Assembly: GCA_016841365.1 (NCBI GenBank)
Contig: JAENZI010000004.1
Span: 1 to 64,000, forward strand
Length of the DNA stretch: 64,000 bases
Direction of reading: 5' to 3'
Source: Anaerolineaceae bacterium
GTDB taxonomy: Bacteria; Chloroflexota; Anaerolineae; Anaerolineales; Anaerolineaceae
A model generated the notes under the pieces. It was not told the origin of the DNA. It did not search any database and saw nothing but the letters and a program-made list of their open reading frames with translations. Shown here piece after piece: positions 16,795 through 25,677 of the stretch. Each line of letters begins with the position of its first letter. Within the stretch, counting starts at the first letter, position 1. A program made the translations under genes and the position numbers.

Positions 16795-18300
16795 TTACCA
16801 TCCGCGCTTCATGCTGAAATATGCCTCGTTCCAGCGGAGTTGGTTCTTGAAATCAGGAATAGTTGTTTGATTGTCGATCAGCAAGAATTCAATATCTGCT
16901 ATTTCGCTGAAATCCGCCAGTTGATCAGCGGTGACATCAAAGCTGAAGCTGGTGTGGTGAGCGCCGCCAGCTAAGATCCAGGCGGTGGCTGATGTTTTTA
17001 GATTAGGTCGGGGGAGCCAGAAAGCACGAGCGACTGGCAGGTTGGGCAGGGGTTCATCTGTTGGGACGACATCTACCTCGTTGACGATCAGGCGGAAGCG
17101 CGAGCCCATATCAACCAGCGATGCCGCCACCGCTTCACCGGTCTTCGAATCGAAAATCAGGCGCACCGGGTCGGCTTTTCCGCCGATGGAAAGCGGCAGC
17201 ACTTCAAGGGCAGGTTTTGATGCGGCAATCGATTCGCATACTTCGAGCATATGCGCACCAAGGATCTTGTCACCATTGTCGCTAAAGTGGTAGGTGTAAT
17301 CTTCCATGAAGGCGGTTCCTTTAGGCTGGCCGGTGCTCATCACCTTCATTGCCCTTAGGAGGGCAGCAGTTTTCCAATCGCCTTCAGCGCCAAAACCATA
17401 GCCATCCGCCATCAACCGTTGGACACCTAAACCCGGTAGTTGAGCGAGTCCGTTCAGGTCTTCAAAGTTGGTGGTAAAGGCTTTGAAGTTTCCCGCCTCT
17501 AAGAAGCGGCGCATTCCCAGTTCGATCCGGGCTGCTTCACGAAGGGAGTCGTGCCGCTCGCCATCCGGCAAGAGGTTGGGGGGTGTGATGTAAGTATCCA
17601 GATATTCCGTGATCAGGTCTGATATCTCAACCGGGGTGACCTGCCCGATTGTATAAACAAGATCGCCCACGCCATACCCATTGACGTTGAAACCAAGCTG
17701 GATTTCAGCGGCAACTTTATCGCCTTCGGTCACAGCAACATCACGCATATTGTCACCAAACCGGGCGATCTTAAGCGTTTGCCAATCGTGCCAGGCACAG
17801 GCAACGCGTGCCCAGTTTCCCAGTTCCTTCTGAACGGTGTCATCCTGCCAGTAGCCGACGACAACTTTCCGGTTGAGTCCCATCCGGCTGTTGATGAAAC
17901 CATACTCACGATCGCCATGTGCAGACTGATTCAGGTTCATAAAGTCCATATCGATCTCAGCCCACGGGATCTCGCGGTTGAACTGGGTGTGCAGGTGGAC
18001 ATAGGGTTTGGTCAGGCGTTTCAGGCCGCCGATCCACATTTTTGCTGGTGAAAAGGTGTGCATCCAGGTGATCAATCCTACGCACGCGTCTGTTGCCGAA
18101 GCTTCCTGCATCAGGTTTCTGATTTCTTCTGGGGTGGTTAATACGGGTTTATGAATGATGGAAATCGGGATGTGTGAAGAGTTGTTGAGCTGGTCTGCCA
18201 TCACTTGGGCGTGCTGCCTGACCTTCTCAAGCGTTTCAGGTCCATACATGTGCTGGCTACCGGTAACGAACCAGACCTGCAATTCACGAAATTCTTTCAT
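16795..18300 (-). CDS. araA: L-arabinose isomerase
   Basis: 501 residues, the family length. The N-terminus has [16 protein letters not shown], a diagnostic AraA block. Further conserved blocks are [30 protein letters not shown], and the catalytic-region [15 protein letters not shown] with metal ligands in [19 protein letters not shown] and GGAHHTSFS. The enzyme interconverts L-arabinose and L-ribulose with a divalent metal. It is the last gene of an araB-araD-araA group (15 bases after araD), placed after a complete sugar ABC transporter, so it works in arabinose catabolism towards xylulose 5-phosphate. The start ATG follows AAGGAGAA. Confidence 0.97.
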   Translation of the reverse strand: MKEFRELQVWFVTGSQHMYGPETLEKVRQHAQVMADQLNNSSHIPISIIHKPVLTTPEEIRNLMQEASATDACVGLITWMHTFSPAKMWIGGLKRLTKPYVHLHTQFNREIPWAEIDMDFMNLNQSAHGDREYGFINSRMGLNRKVVVGYWQDDTVQKELGNWARVACAWHDWQTLKIARFGDNMRDVAVTEGDKVAAEIQLGFNVNGYGVGDLVYTIGQVTPVEISDLITEYLDTYITPPNLLPDGERHDSLREAARIELGMRRFLEAGNFKAFTTNFEDLNGLAQLPGLGVQRLMADGYGFGAEGDWKTAALLRAMKVMSTGQPKGTAFMEDYTYHFSDNGDKILGAHMLEVCESIAASKPALEVLPLSIGGKADPVRLIFDSKTGEAVAASLVDMGSRFRLIVNEVDVVPTDEPLPNLPVARAFWLPRPNLKTSATAWILAGGAHHTSFSFDVTADQLADFSEIADIEFLLIDNQTTIPDFKNQLRWNEAYFSMKRGW

Positions 18301-18315
18301 TAGTAAATTCTCCTT

Positions 18316-19017
18316 TTATGACTGCTTTGATTGTCCATAATAGGCATTTTCGCCATGTTTTCTCAGATAATGTTTGTCCAATAATTCCTGCTGCATTGGT
18401 GGAATGTGTGGGTTAAGCATTTGTGTGTGGTAATTCATAAAGGCGACTTCTTCCAGCACCACCGCGTTGTGAATTGCCTCCAGAGGGTCTTTGCCCCACA
18501 CGAAGGGTCCGTGACTGTGAACGAGGACGGCCGGGATGGTGTTATGGTCACGCTCCGCGAAGGTTTCTTTGATCACCAATCCGGTTTCCTGTTCATAATC
18601 CCTGGCCAGTTCTTCGCCAGTCAATTTTCGGGTACAGGGGATTTCGCCGTAAAAATAATCCGCGTGGGTGGTGCCAAGGGCCATGATGCCGCGTCCTGCC
18701 TGGGCAAAAATTGTTGCCCAGCGGCTGTGCGTGTGTACGATACCGCCGATCTCCGGAAATGCCTTATACAGCTCGAGATGGGTTGGCGTATCTGAGGAGG
18801 GATTCAGGTGCCCTTCAACCGTTTTACCTGTCTCCAGATCCACCACCACCATATCTTCAGCCTTCATCACATCGTATGCGACCCCTGAGGGCTTGATGAC
18901 CATTAAATTGCGGGTCCTGTCAACGCCAGAAACATTGCCCCAGGTGAAGGTGACCAGACCATGCTCAGGGAGCAGTAAGTTGGCTTTCAATACGGTTTCT
19001 TTTAATGCCGCTAACAT
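18316..19017 (-). CDS. araD: L-ribulose-5-phosphate 4-epimerase
   Basis: 233 residues, near the 231 of the E. coli enzyme. It belongs to the class II aldolase fold. Motifs visible are [25 protein letters not shown], the zinc-ligand pair [14 protein letters not shown] and a third histidine in HSHGPFVWG. It epimerises L-ribulose 5-phosphate to D-xylulose 5-phosphate. The ATG at 19017 is chosen because the araB stop codon ends one base before it (TAAAATG), indicating translational coupling. An upstream alternative at 19050 would overlap araB and give an atypical extension. Confidence 0.96.
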   Translation of the reverse strand: MLAALKETVLKANLLLPEHGLVTFTWGNVSGVDRTRNLMVIKPSGVAYDVMKAEDMVVVDLETGKTVEGHLNPSSDTPTHLELYKAFPEIGGIVHTHSRWATIFAQAGRGIMALGTTHADYFYGEIPCTRKLTGEELARDYEQETGLVIKETFAERDHNTIPAVLVHSHGPFVWGKDPLEAIHNAVVLEEVAFMNYHTQMLNPHIPPMQQELLDKHYLRKHGENAYYGQSKQS

Positions 19018-19018
19018 T

Positions 19019-20620
19019 TTATTTAAGCACCTCCACAGCGGTTCGTTCAATCGCTAGGCCTTTTTGATACCGTTCCATAAACAATGCAAAACCAGCCACA
19101 TCTGCCGGGTCTGGGGCAAGGGTTTTCTCCTGCCCGCAGGCAAACACACTCTCAACCAGGTAGGTTTCTAAGGTTTGGTATGCGTCTTTTTGGCGTATGT
19201 AGGCAGCCAAAAGCGCCATTCCCCAGGCACCGCCTTCACCGGCGGTTTCCATCACGGAAACGGGGACATTCATGGCTGCTGCCATTATTTTTTGGCCGAC
19301 GGTCTCCGTCTTAAAGAACCCGCCATGACCAAGAATTTTATCGATCTCCACCTTTTCCTGTTCAAAGATAATGTTTAATCCGATCTTGAGCGCACCAAAC
19401 GCTGAGAACAGATGCACGCGTATGAAGTTTGCGAGGTTGAAGCGGCTTTCGGGCGTGCGTACGAATAACGGACTTCCTTCTTCAAGGTGGGTGATGTGTT
19501 CACCCGAAACATTGTTATAGGCGAGCAGTCCGCCGCCATCCGCATCACCCTTGAGCGCCTGCTGGTATAAAACCTCAAATAATTTGGATTGCGACATCTC
19601 CACGCCGAGCAGGCTGGCGAATTCGTCGAAGAGTTCAACCCATGCATTTAAATCCGAAGTGCAGTTGTTGCTGTGCACCATCGCAACCGGCTTGCCGGTG
19701 GGTGTGGTAACTATATCAATCTCGGGATAAAGTTTTGAGAGCGGATGTTCCAATACAATCATGGCAAATACCGAAGTCCCGGCGGAAACATTACCCGTTC
19801 TGGGGGCAACGCTGTTTGTCGCAACCATCCCTGTGCCTGCATCACCTTCGGGTGGGCAGAGGGGAACACCTGCGCGTAATGTGCCTGTGAGGTCAAGCAG
19901 TTTAGCGCCTTCTTCTGTCAGCACGCCTGCCTCGTCGCCTGCCATCAACACCTGGGGCAGTAGGTCTTCAAGCTTCCAGGGCAGGTTGCGGTTTGCAATC
20001 TGCTGATTGAATCGTTCGACCATGCGCTTGTCATAGGTGTTTGTCTGGCTGTCGATGGGGAACATCCCCGAGGCTTCACCCACACCCAGCACTTTCTGAC
20101 CTGTCAGCTTCCAGTGAACATAGCCAGCCAGCGTGGTCAAAAAACAGATGTTTGGAACGTGGGGTTCTTCATTGAGGATCGCCTGGTACAGGTGGGCGAT
20201 ACTCCAGCGCTGCGGGATGTTGAACTGGAAGAGTGCTGTCAGTTCCTGTGCGGCTTTGCCCGTGATGGTGTTGCGCCAGGTGCGAAATGGGACGAGCAGG
20301 TTGCCGTCCTGGTCGAAGGGCAAATAGCCATGCATCATGGCGCTGAAGCCCATCGCACCGGTGGTCTCGAGTTTGATGCCATACTTCTTGTAGATATCCT
20401 CTTGCAGCGTTTGGAAACAATCCTGTAAACCGGTCCACACATCTTCAAAGGAGTAGGTCCACATCCCGTTTTCATAGCGGTTTTCCCAGGCGTGACTGCC
20501 AGAGGCGATCGGTGAGTGATTTTCATCAATCAAAACTGCCTTGATGCGGGTGGAACCGAGTTCGATGCCGAGGGATGTTCTGCTCTCTGCGATGGCTGTT
20601 TGAATGTCTTTAATATGCAT
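19019..20620 (-). CDS. araB: FGGY-family L-ribulokinase
   Basis: 533 residues with the sugar-kinase fold: the N-terminal phosphate loop [17 protein letters not shown] and the C-terminal nucleotide segment [19 protein letters not shown]. The position first in an araBDA order, after an arabinose-type transporter, makes L-ribulose the likely substrate. The sequence is not of the enterobacterial AraB type. It resembles the divergent FGGY kinases found in araBDA clusters of other phyla, so xylulose or another ketose remains possible. The start ATG has TTTGGAGGA upstream. A GTGA-N4-TCAC box lies 66 bases before it. Confidence 0.88.
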   Translation of the reverse strand: MHIKDIQTAIAESRTSLGIELGSTRIKAVLIDENHSPIASGSHAWENRYENGMWTYSFEDVWTGLQDCFQTLQEDIYKKYGIKLETTGAMGFSAMMHGYLPFDQDGNLLVPFRTWRNTITGKAAQELTALFQFNIPQRWSIAHLYQAILNEEPHVPNICFLTTLAGYVHWKLTGQKVLGVGEASGMFPIDSQTNTYDKRMVERFNQQIANRNLPWKLEDLLPQVLMAGDEAGVLTEEGAKLLDLTGTLRAGVPLCPPEGDAGTGMVATNSVAPRTGNVSAGTSVFAMIVLEHPLSKLYPEIDIVTTPTGKPVAMVHSNNCTSDLNAWVELFDEFASLLGVEMSQSKLFEVLYQQALKGDADGGGLLAYNNVSGEHITHLEEGSPLFVRTPESRFNLANFIRVHLFSAFGALKIGLNIIFEQEKVEIDKILGHGGFFKTETVGQKIMAAAMNVPVSVMETAGEGGAWGMALLAAYIRQKDAYQTLETYLVESVFACGQEKTLAPDPADVAGFALFMERYQKGLAIERTAVEVLK

Positions 20621-20684
20621 CTAATTAAAAATCCTCCAAAGGTTGATGATGATGCTTACCTTGTGCAAACTGCTTCATAGCCCG

Positions 20685-20698
20685 GGTGACTATTCACC
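20685..20698. promoter_or_regulatory. Operator-like palindrome before araB
   Basis: GGTGACTATTCACC is an inverted repeat of form GTGA-N4-TCAC, the same form as the boxes at 26775-26798 before lacI. It lies in the 112-base gap between the transporter ATPase gene and araB. It is probably a binding site of the LacI-type regulator, letting araBDA respond separately or acting as a roadblock within the operon. Confidence 0.5.
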
Positions 20699-20732
20699 AA
20701 CCATTTATTCTACTAACTTCTGTTACACAAAA

Positions 20733-22244
20733 TCAATCAGCCCCAGCAATTGCCTGCATGATGTTGTGCTCAGTGGTGTCGCCAGGGAGTTCAGTTACTT
20801 TTTCCTGGTCGCGCATGACAACAATCCGGTTGCTGGTGCGCATCACCTCTTCGAGTTCTGACGAGATGAACATGCACGACATGCCTTCGTTTGCCAGCGA
20901 GATGACCAGCTTTTGGATCTCGGCTTTGGTGCCCACATCAATACCTCTCGTGGGTTCATCGAGGATCAATAATTTGGGGTGCGTCGCCAGCCAACGTGCC
21001 AGAATCACCTTTTGTTGATTGCCGCCGCTCAAGTTCTTCACGAGCTGATCAGATGATGGCGTGGAAATGTTGAGCATATCAATATATTTTTGTGCAATCT
21101 CATATTGTTGTTTTTTGTTCAGGTACTTAAACCAGCCCATGCGCGCTTGCATCGCAAGAATGATGTTCTCTCGAATGGTCAAGTCACCTAAGATGCCAGA
21201 TTCCTTGCGGTCTTCTGGGCATAGGGCAATTCCCCTTAGCAGGGATTCATGCGGGGAGTGTTTGTCTACAGGTTGATTATCCACACGAATATCCCCGGTA
21301 TCGGGTTCTTCGACGCCAAAAATTAATTTTGCCACGCCAGTGCGGCCTGATCCAAGCAGCCCTGCCATACCCACCACTTCACCGGTCTTGAGTGTCAGGT
21401 CAGTAGGTTGGACAGTGCCGCTGCGCCCCAGGTTGTTCGTTTCGATCAAAACCTGCTGTTTATCGGGATCTTGCTTGGCTTTTTCCATATCCTCATATTC
21501 AGCCAGGCTGCGCCCGATCATTTTTTGAATCAGCGAGATTGTGGGCAGGTTCTCGGTATCATAGGTCCCGACCAGTTTCCCATTCCGCAACACGGTGATG
21601 CGGTCTGAAACCTCGTAGATCTGGTTGATGAAGTGAGTGATGAAAATGATACCAACACCGGTTTCGCGAAGTTTGCGCATACACTGAAAAATCAGATCAG
21701 ATTCACGCACATCCAGGCTTGAAGTTGGCTCATCGAGGATCAGGACTTTTGTCGATGATATTTCTAAGGCTCGGGCGATTGCAGTGATTTGCTGAATAGC
21801 GGTGGAAAAGGTTGCCAGGGGTGCTTTAACATCAATGTCCACATCCAAACCCAGCATGATCTCCTTTGCCCGAGTGTTCATCGCTTTCCAATTGATTTTC
21901 CCGCCAAATTGACGTGGTTCGCGGCCAAGCAGAATGTTTTCTGCAACCGACAAATTGGTGCAAAGGTTGACCTCTTGATAGACCGTGCTGATGCCGATGT
22001 TGTTGGCATGTTGTGGGGATTTGATTTTCATCTCAACGCCATCATAGAGCATTCTCCCCTGATCTGGCTTTTCAACACCAGTCATTACTTTGATCAGGGT
22101 TGATTTTCCAGCACCGTTCTCGCCAACCAATGCGTGGATTTCTCCCTTTTTCAGACAGAAATTAACATTTTGGAGTGCCTGGACACCAGGGAATGATTTT
22201 GAGATGTTTTCTATCCGCAATATTTCGTGATTGTTAGCTGCCAT
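20733..22244 (-). CDS. ytfR: Sugar ABC transporter ATPase, YtfR/AraG type
   Basis: About 503 residues with two fused ABC domains, as usual for pentose/hexose importers of the CUT2 class. The first has Walker A GENGAGKSTLIK and signature-region residues before ILDEPTSSLDVRES. The second has GLLGSGRTGVAKL in place of a canonical Walker A and the signature LSGGNQQKVILARWL, then ILDEPTRGIDVG. It powers uptake with the two permeases upstream. The ATG at 22244 follows TTGAGGATC; an earlier in-frame TTG at 22259 lies in that region. Confidence 0.95.
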   Translation of the reverse strand: MAANNHEILRIENISKSFPGVQALQNVNFCLKKGEIHALVGENGAGKSTLIKVMTGVEKPDQGRMLYDGVEMKIKSPQHANNIGISTVYQEVNLCTNLSVAENILLGREPRQFGGKINWKAMNTRAKEIMLGLDVDIDVKAPLATFSTAIQQITAIARALEISSTKVLILDEPTSSLDVRESDLIFQCMRKLRETGVGIIFITHFINQIYEVSDRITVLRNGKLVGTYDTENLPTISLIQKMIGRSLAEYEDMEKAKQDPDKQQVLIETNNLGRSGTVQPTDLTLKTGEVVGMAGLLGSGRTGVAKLIFGVEEPDTGDIRVDNQPVDKHSPHESLLRGIALCPEDRKESGILGDLTIRENIILAMQARMGWFKYLNKKQQYEIAQKYIDMLNISTPSSDQLVKNLSGGNQQKVILARWLATHPKLLILDEPTRGIDVGTKAEIQKLVISLANEGMSCMFISSELEEVMRTSNRIVVMRDQEKVTELPGDTTEHNIMQAIAGAD

Positions 22245-22284
22245 AACAATGATCCTCAAACTGATAAATCATCAAACGGAGAAA

Positions 22285-23262
22285 TTAAGTATGTTTCTTT
22301 CTCACATAAAACAGGCTTTGAATGCCGATGAATATTAAGGTTAAAATGCCGACACCGATCCTGGTCCACCAGGAGGTGAGGGTGCCATTGAATTGCAGGA
22401 TTGTGACGATGATGCCGTTGATCAGCACCCCGAACAGGGTGCCGAAGACATTCCCAACACCACCGGTCAAGGCAGTGCCGCCGATCACAACGGATGCGAT
22501 GGCGTCCATCTCCATAGAGAGGGCATACCCACCGAAGCCGGAGGTTAGTGAGATGCTGAACACAATCCCTGCTAAAGCGGAGCAAAAGCCGCTGAAGGCG
22601 TACACGATCAGCTTGGTGCGGGCGACCGGCAGCCCCATCAACAAGGCAGATTGCTCGTTGTTGCCAATCGCATACACGGTGCGACCAAATCGTGTGAAGA
22701 CCAGAATAATGAATGTGACGACCAGCAGCACAATTGCCACAAGGGATGTGATATACACATACGCGTTTTCAAAGAAGGGAACGTGAATTTTGGTCAGTGC
22801 AAGGAATTTATAAAAATCATCCGTGATGGTGATCGAACTGCGGTTGATGACATAAGCCATGCCGCGGGCAAAAAATTGGCCCATCAGGGTGACCACAAAC
22901 GCTTCCACCTTCAGGTAGTGGGTAATTGCCCCCATAGTCAACCCGAATAAGATGCCCATTAAGGTCATCATCAGGATGACCAATAAGGGGGGAAAGTTTT
23001 GCTGTAACAGCGCTGCTGAAGCCACGCTAGTCAGGGCAATCATAGCCCCAACAGAAAGGTCAATGCCCTTCATGATAACCACCAGCGTCATCCCGATGGA
23101 GATGATCAGCAGGCTGGCGTTATTGATAAACAGGTTGAAGAACACCTGGGGTTTGCGCATTGCCGGGTAAAGCTGGCCGCCGATGGCATACACGATAAAG
23201 AATATCAGGATGGTGGCCAGTAAGGGGCCGTTCTTAAAAAGGAATTTTTTGATCCTATGCAT
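22285..23262 (-). CDS. yjfF: Sugar ABC transporter permease, YjfF type
   Basis: About 325 residues with 8-10 membrane helices. The CUT2 permease motif GMTLVVIMKGIDLSVGAMIALTS and the later IASVVIGGTALTGGVGNVFGT loop, which contacts the ATPase, are present. It pairs with the YtfT-type permease upstream to form a heterodimeric channel. The ATG at 23262 overlaps the upstream stop (ATGCATAG), has AAAGGAA before it, and shows translational coupling. An in-frame start eight codons earlier is less likely. Confidence 0.93.
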   Translation of the reverse strand: MHRIKKFLFKNGPLLATILIFFIVYAIGGQLYPAMRKPQVFFNLFINNASLLIISIGMTLVVIMKGIDLSVGAMIALTSVASAALLQQNFPPLLVILMMTLMGILFGLTMGAITHYLKVEAFVVTLMGQFFARGMAYVINRSSITITDDFYKFLALTKIHVPFFENAYVYITSLVAIVLLVVTFIILVFTRFGRTVYAIGNNEQSALLMGLPVARTKLIVYAFSGFCSALAGIVFSISLTSGFGGYALSMEMDAIASVVIGGTALTGGVGNVFGTLFGVLINGIIVTILQFNGTLTSWWTRIGVGILTLIFIGIQSLFYVRKKHT

Positions 23263-24340
23263 CACGACGTTCCTTTTTACCTTCAAATAATGAATTGATT
23301 AATCGCCTTGATTGTTCTGAGTAGAGCAGGATAACCAGGAGCACTAGGACGGCTTTGGCTGCCAGCAAAGCGTTTGCCGGCACGCCGATGGTGTACATTG
23401 TGATCGTAAAGGTTCGGATCACGACTGCGCCGATCACGCTGGCTAAAAGCGAAAAGCGCCCGCCAGCCATCAATGTGCCGCCGATGACGACCGAGAGGAT
23501 GGCGTCCAGCTCATAATTTGAACCGATATTGTTTGCGTCAGCACTGTGAACATAAGAGCTCAGGATCAGCCCCGCTACCGCAGCGCAAAAACCGCAAAAT
23601 GTGTAGGCAAGCAGTTTCACATTCTTCTCGCTGATGCCGCTGTAGTAGGTTGATTTATCGTTGATGCCCACAGATTCAACGAACAGCCCGATGGAGGTCT
23701 TGCGCACCAAAAACCAGGCGAGAAGTAAAACCGCAGCAACAATATACATGGCGACGGGGATGCCGAGGATGAAACCGTTGCCAAAGAAGAAGTAAGGTGT
23801 GTAATATATGGTCATGATCTGACCATTGGTGATCAATTGGGCAAGCCCGCGCCCGGCAACCATCAGGATCAGCGTTGCCACCATGGGTTGGATTTTGGCT
23901 CTTGAAACCAAGAAACCGTTCCACAAACCGCAAGCCGTGCCTGCGCCGAGGTTTGCCAGAACAATCAGCGGGAGAGGGGTCTTTGAGACGTTTTGTGTCA
24001 AAATTTCGTTCGAGATCAACTCATTACCGAAGGCCGGGTTGATCAACACCGCACCCATCGCCGCCGAAATGGCAATCACAGCGCCGACCGACAGGTCCAC
24101 ACCACCTGTGGCGATCACCATGGTCATGCCGATGGCGACCAAAATCAATGGCGCGCCGTTGTTGAAAACGTCGATCAGGTTGCCGTATAAGTGCCCGTCC
24201 AGGATGCCAATTTTGAAAAATCCTGGTGCGTAAATGGCGTCAAAAATTAAAATGAGTGCGAGTGCTACCAGCGGCCAAAATAATCGGCTTTTTCGAAACC
24301 GATGAAAAAACGAGGTCTTGTTTTCCGAATTGGTATCCAT
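23255..24340 (-). CDS. ytfT: Sugar ABC transporter permease, YtfT type
   Basis: 361 residues with a cytoplasmic N-terminus and about 8-10 helices. The family block GMTMVIATGGVDLSVGAVIAIS and the coupling-helix block ILSVVIGGTLMAGGRFSLLAS are clear. It is the partner of the overlapping YjfF-type permease. It lies 225 bases downstream of the binding-protein gene, with a stable stem-loop in that gap. Confidence 0.93.
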   Translation of the reverse strand: MDTNSENKTSFFHRFRKSRLFWPLVALALILIFDAIYAPGFFKIGILDGHLYGNLIDVFNNGAPLILVAIGMTMVIATGGVDLSVGAVIAISAAMGAVLINPAFGNELISNEILTQNVSKTPLPLIVLANLGAGTACGLWNGFLVSRAKIQPMVATLILMVAGRGLAQLITNGQIMTIYYTPYFFFGNGFILGIPVAMYIVAAVLLLAWFLVRKTSIGLFVESVGINDKSTYYSGISEKNVKLLAYTFCGFCAAVAGLILSSYVHSADANNIGSNYELDAILSVVIGGTLMAGGRFSLLASVIGAVVIRTFTITMYTIGVPANALLAAKAVLVLLVILLYSEQSRRLINSLFEGKKERRDA

Positions 24341-24476
24341 AAAATTATTCCCTGCCTAAGAACTGCATTCGCCGATAAAGTCTTTCAATCATCAAATTTT
24401 TTTATTCAAATAGGTTGAACTGCGTTTGACAGTGGTTTCGCGTCAGTTTGCACACGGTTCGAGTCCTATTACTTTT

Positions 24477-24512
24477 GGGGAGAAGCAGATGATTGGAATC
24501 CCGCTTCTCCCC
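24477..24512. other. Stem-loop between binding-protein and permease genes
   Basis: GGGGAGAAGC pairs perfectly with GCTTCTCCCC around a 16-base loop. It follows the ytfQ stop on the transcribed strand and lacks a T-tract, so it more likely protects the upstream mRNA 3' end, raising binding-protein levels, than terminates. A second small palindrome, TTCGTCTAAGACGAA, lies at 24528-24542. The rest of the gap 24341-24565 shows nothing recognisable. Confidence 0.55.
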
Positions 24513-24565
24513 GGATTGTTGTGCTTATTCGTCTAAGACGAAGGTTGTGTCAGATGGTGATCGGT

Positions 24566-25549
24566 TTAGTATTGCCTTGAATCGATCAGATCGGCTGCTT
24601 CTTCTGGATAATAGACGGTTTCATTGGTGAGGATTTCCGGTTCAACGGCTTCACCGTTCATTAATTTCAGGGCGATCTCGATGACCTGAGGTCCGAGAAG
24701 CGGGTTGCATTCCACATCAGCCTGGATCCAGCCGTCAATCATAGCCTGGAAGCCACCGCGTGTACCGTCAACGGAGACGATCTTGATGTCACCGGGTTGG
24801 ATTCCTGCGTTCTTGAGGGCTTCGATGGCGCCGATGGCCATGTCATCGTTATGGATGAACATGCCGTCGATCTGGCCTTCGTATTTCTTGAGGAAGGCTT
24901 CAGTCACGGGGATGGCTTCGGCACGGGTGAAGTTGCCGGTCTGTGAGTCCAAAATGGTGATGTTGTCGTTCAACTTATCGCGGAAGCCATCGGCACGGCC
25001 TTCAGCAGCACCTGAACCAACGGTCCCGAACAACTCAACGATATTGCCGCCATCAGGCAGCAGGCGATTCATTTCTTCGGCAGCCCTCTGACCTTCGAGG
25101 AACATGTCTGAACCGAGATGGACATCATACAATGAGGAATCTGCGCTCACTGAGCGGTCCACGATGATGACGGGAATGCCGGCATCTTTGGCTTCGGTCA
25201 GTACTGCATCCCAACCATCCTCAACCACAGGTGGCAGCGCAATCACATCCACACCCTGGGCAATACAAGAACGGACTGCCGAGATCTGGTTTTCCTGTTT
25301 TTGCTGAGCGTCAGAGAAAATCAACTGCTTGATCCCATAGTTCTCTGCCTCTTGCTTGATCGAGGCTGAGTTTGCAGTACGCCAGTCGGATTCTGCGCCT
25401 AACTGCGGATAGCACAAAACCATATCTTCATAGGTTTTTGTTTCCGGTTCTTCTTCCGCAGGCGGTTCGGCTACCTCTGGTGAGGAGCAGGCAGCCAGGG
25501 CTAATATCAAAATCGCCATCAACAATACGAGTTTCTTAATGTTTTTCAT
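24566..25549 (-). CDS. ytfQ: Sugar-binding lipoprotein, YtfQ type
   Basis: 327 residues. The signal peptide ends in lipobox L-A-A-C with Cys21 as the lipid-anchored residue, followed by a Glu/Pro-rich linker. The mature domain is a periplasmic-binding-protein type 1 fold very close to E. coli YtfQ: LGAESDWRTANSASIKQEA, the QQKQENQISAVRSCIAQGVD block, APVV-like PPVVEDGW, and HNDDMAIGAIEALKNAG. YtfQ binds galactofuranose; relatives in other bacteria bind arabinose, and placement before araBDA favours arabinose or arabinofuranose here. The ATG overlaps the stop of a short upstream ORF (ATGA) and has GAAGGAG before it. Confidence 0.94.
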   Translation of the reverse strand: MKNIKKLVLLMAILILALAACSSPEVAEPPAEEEPETKTYEDMVLCYPQLGAESDWRTANSASIKQEAENYGIKQLIFSDAQQKQENQISAVRSCIAQGVDVIALPPVVEDGWDAVLTEAKDAGIPVIIVDRSVSADSSLYDVHLGSDMFLEGQRAAEEMNRLLPDGGNIVELFGTVGSGAAEGRADGFRDKLNDNITILDSQTGNFTRAEAIPVTEAFLKKYEGQIDGMFIHNDDMAIGAIEALKNAGIQPGDIKIVSVDGTRGGFQAMIDGWIQADVECNPLLGPQVIEIALKLMNGEAVEPEILTNETVYYPEEAADLIDSRQY

Positions 25550-25665
25550 CCTAAAATCTCCTTCAATGTCCTGATTAGTTTGTGGGTATAATCAAGTCGT
25601 GCGACGCCCGATCGGCTCTCTAAACTGGTCGGCTCGCACACTCTTTTTAAGCAAATTTTGTCCAT
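25546..25665 (-). CDS. Possible 39-residue leader ORF upstream of ytfQ
   Basis: An ATG at 25665 follows a strong AAGGAGGTG site and opens 39 sense codons ending in a TGA that overlaps the ytfQ ATG. The product (starting MDKICLKRVCEP) is basic, with no recognised motif. It begins 13 bases after the lacI stop. The spacing from the ribosome site to the ATG is short, about three bases. A stable stem-loop lies inside it at 25599-25639. It may couple translation of ytfQ to that of the leader, or be chance; the ribosome site and the ATGA overlap argue for the former. Confidence 0.4.
   Translation of the reverse strand: MDKICLKRVCEPTSLESRSGVARLDYTHKLIRTLKEILG
25599..25639. promoter_or_regulatory. 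Stem-loop inside the ytfQ leader
   Basis: GTGCGA at one end pairs with TCGCAC at the other. The inner GCC/GGC and GA/TC pairs extend the stem with two single-base bulges. It is transcribed between lacI and ytfQ and could modulate expression or processing of the transporter message. Confidence 0.4.
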
Positions 25666-25677
25666 TCACCTCCTTTT

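Noticed and set aside
24440-24480. GGTTCGAGTCC, which looks like a tRNA T-loop
   Set aside because: The flanking bases do not form a T-stem, and no anticodon or acceptor stem can be drawn upstream. It is not a tRNA.
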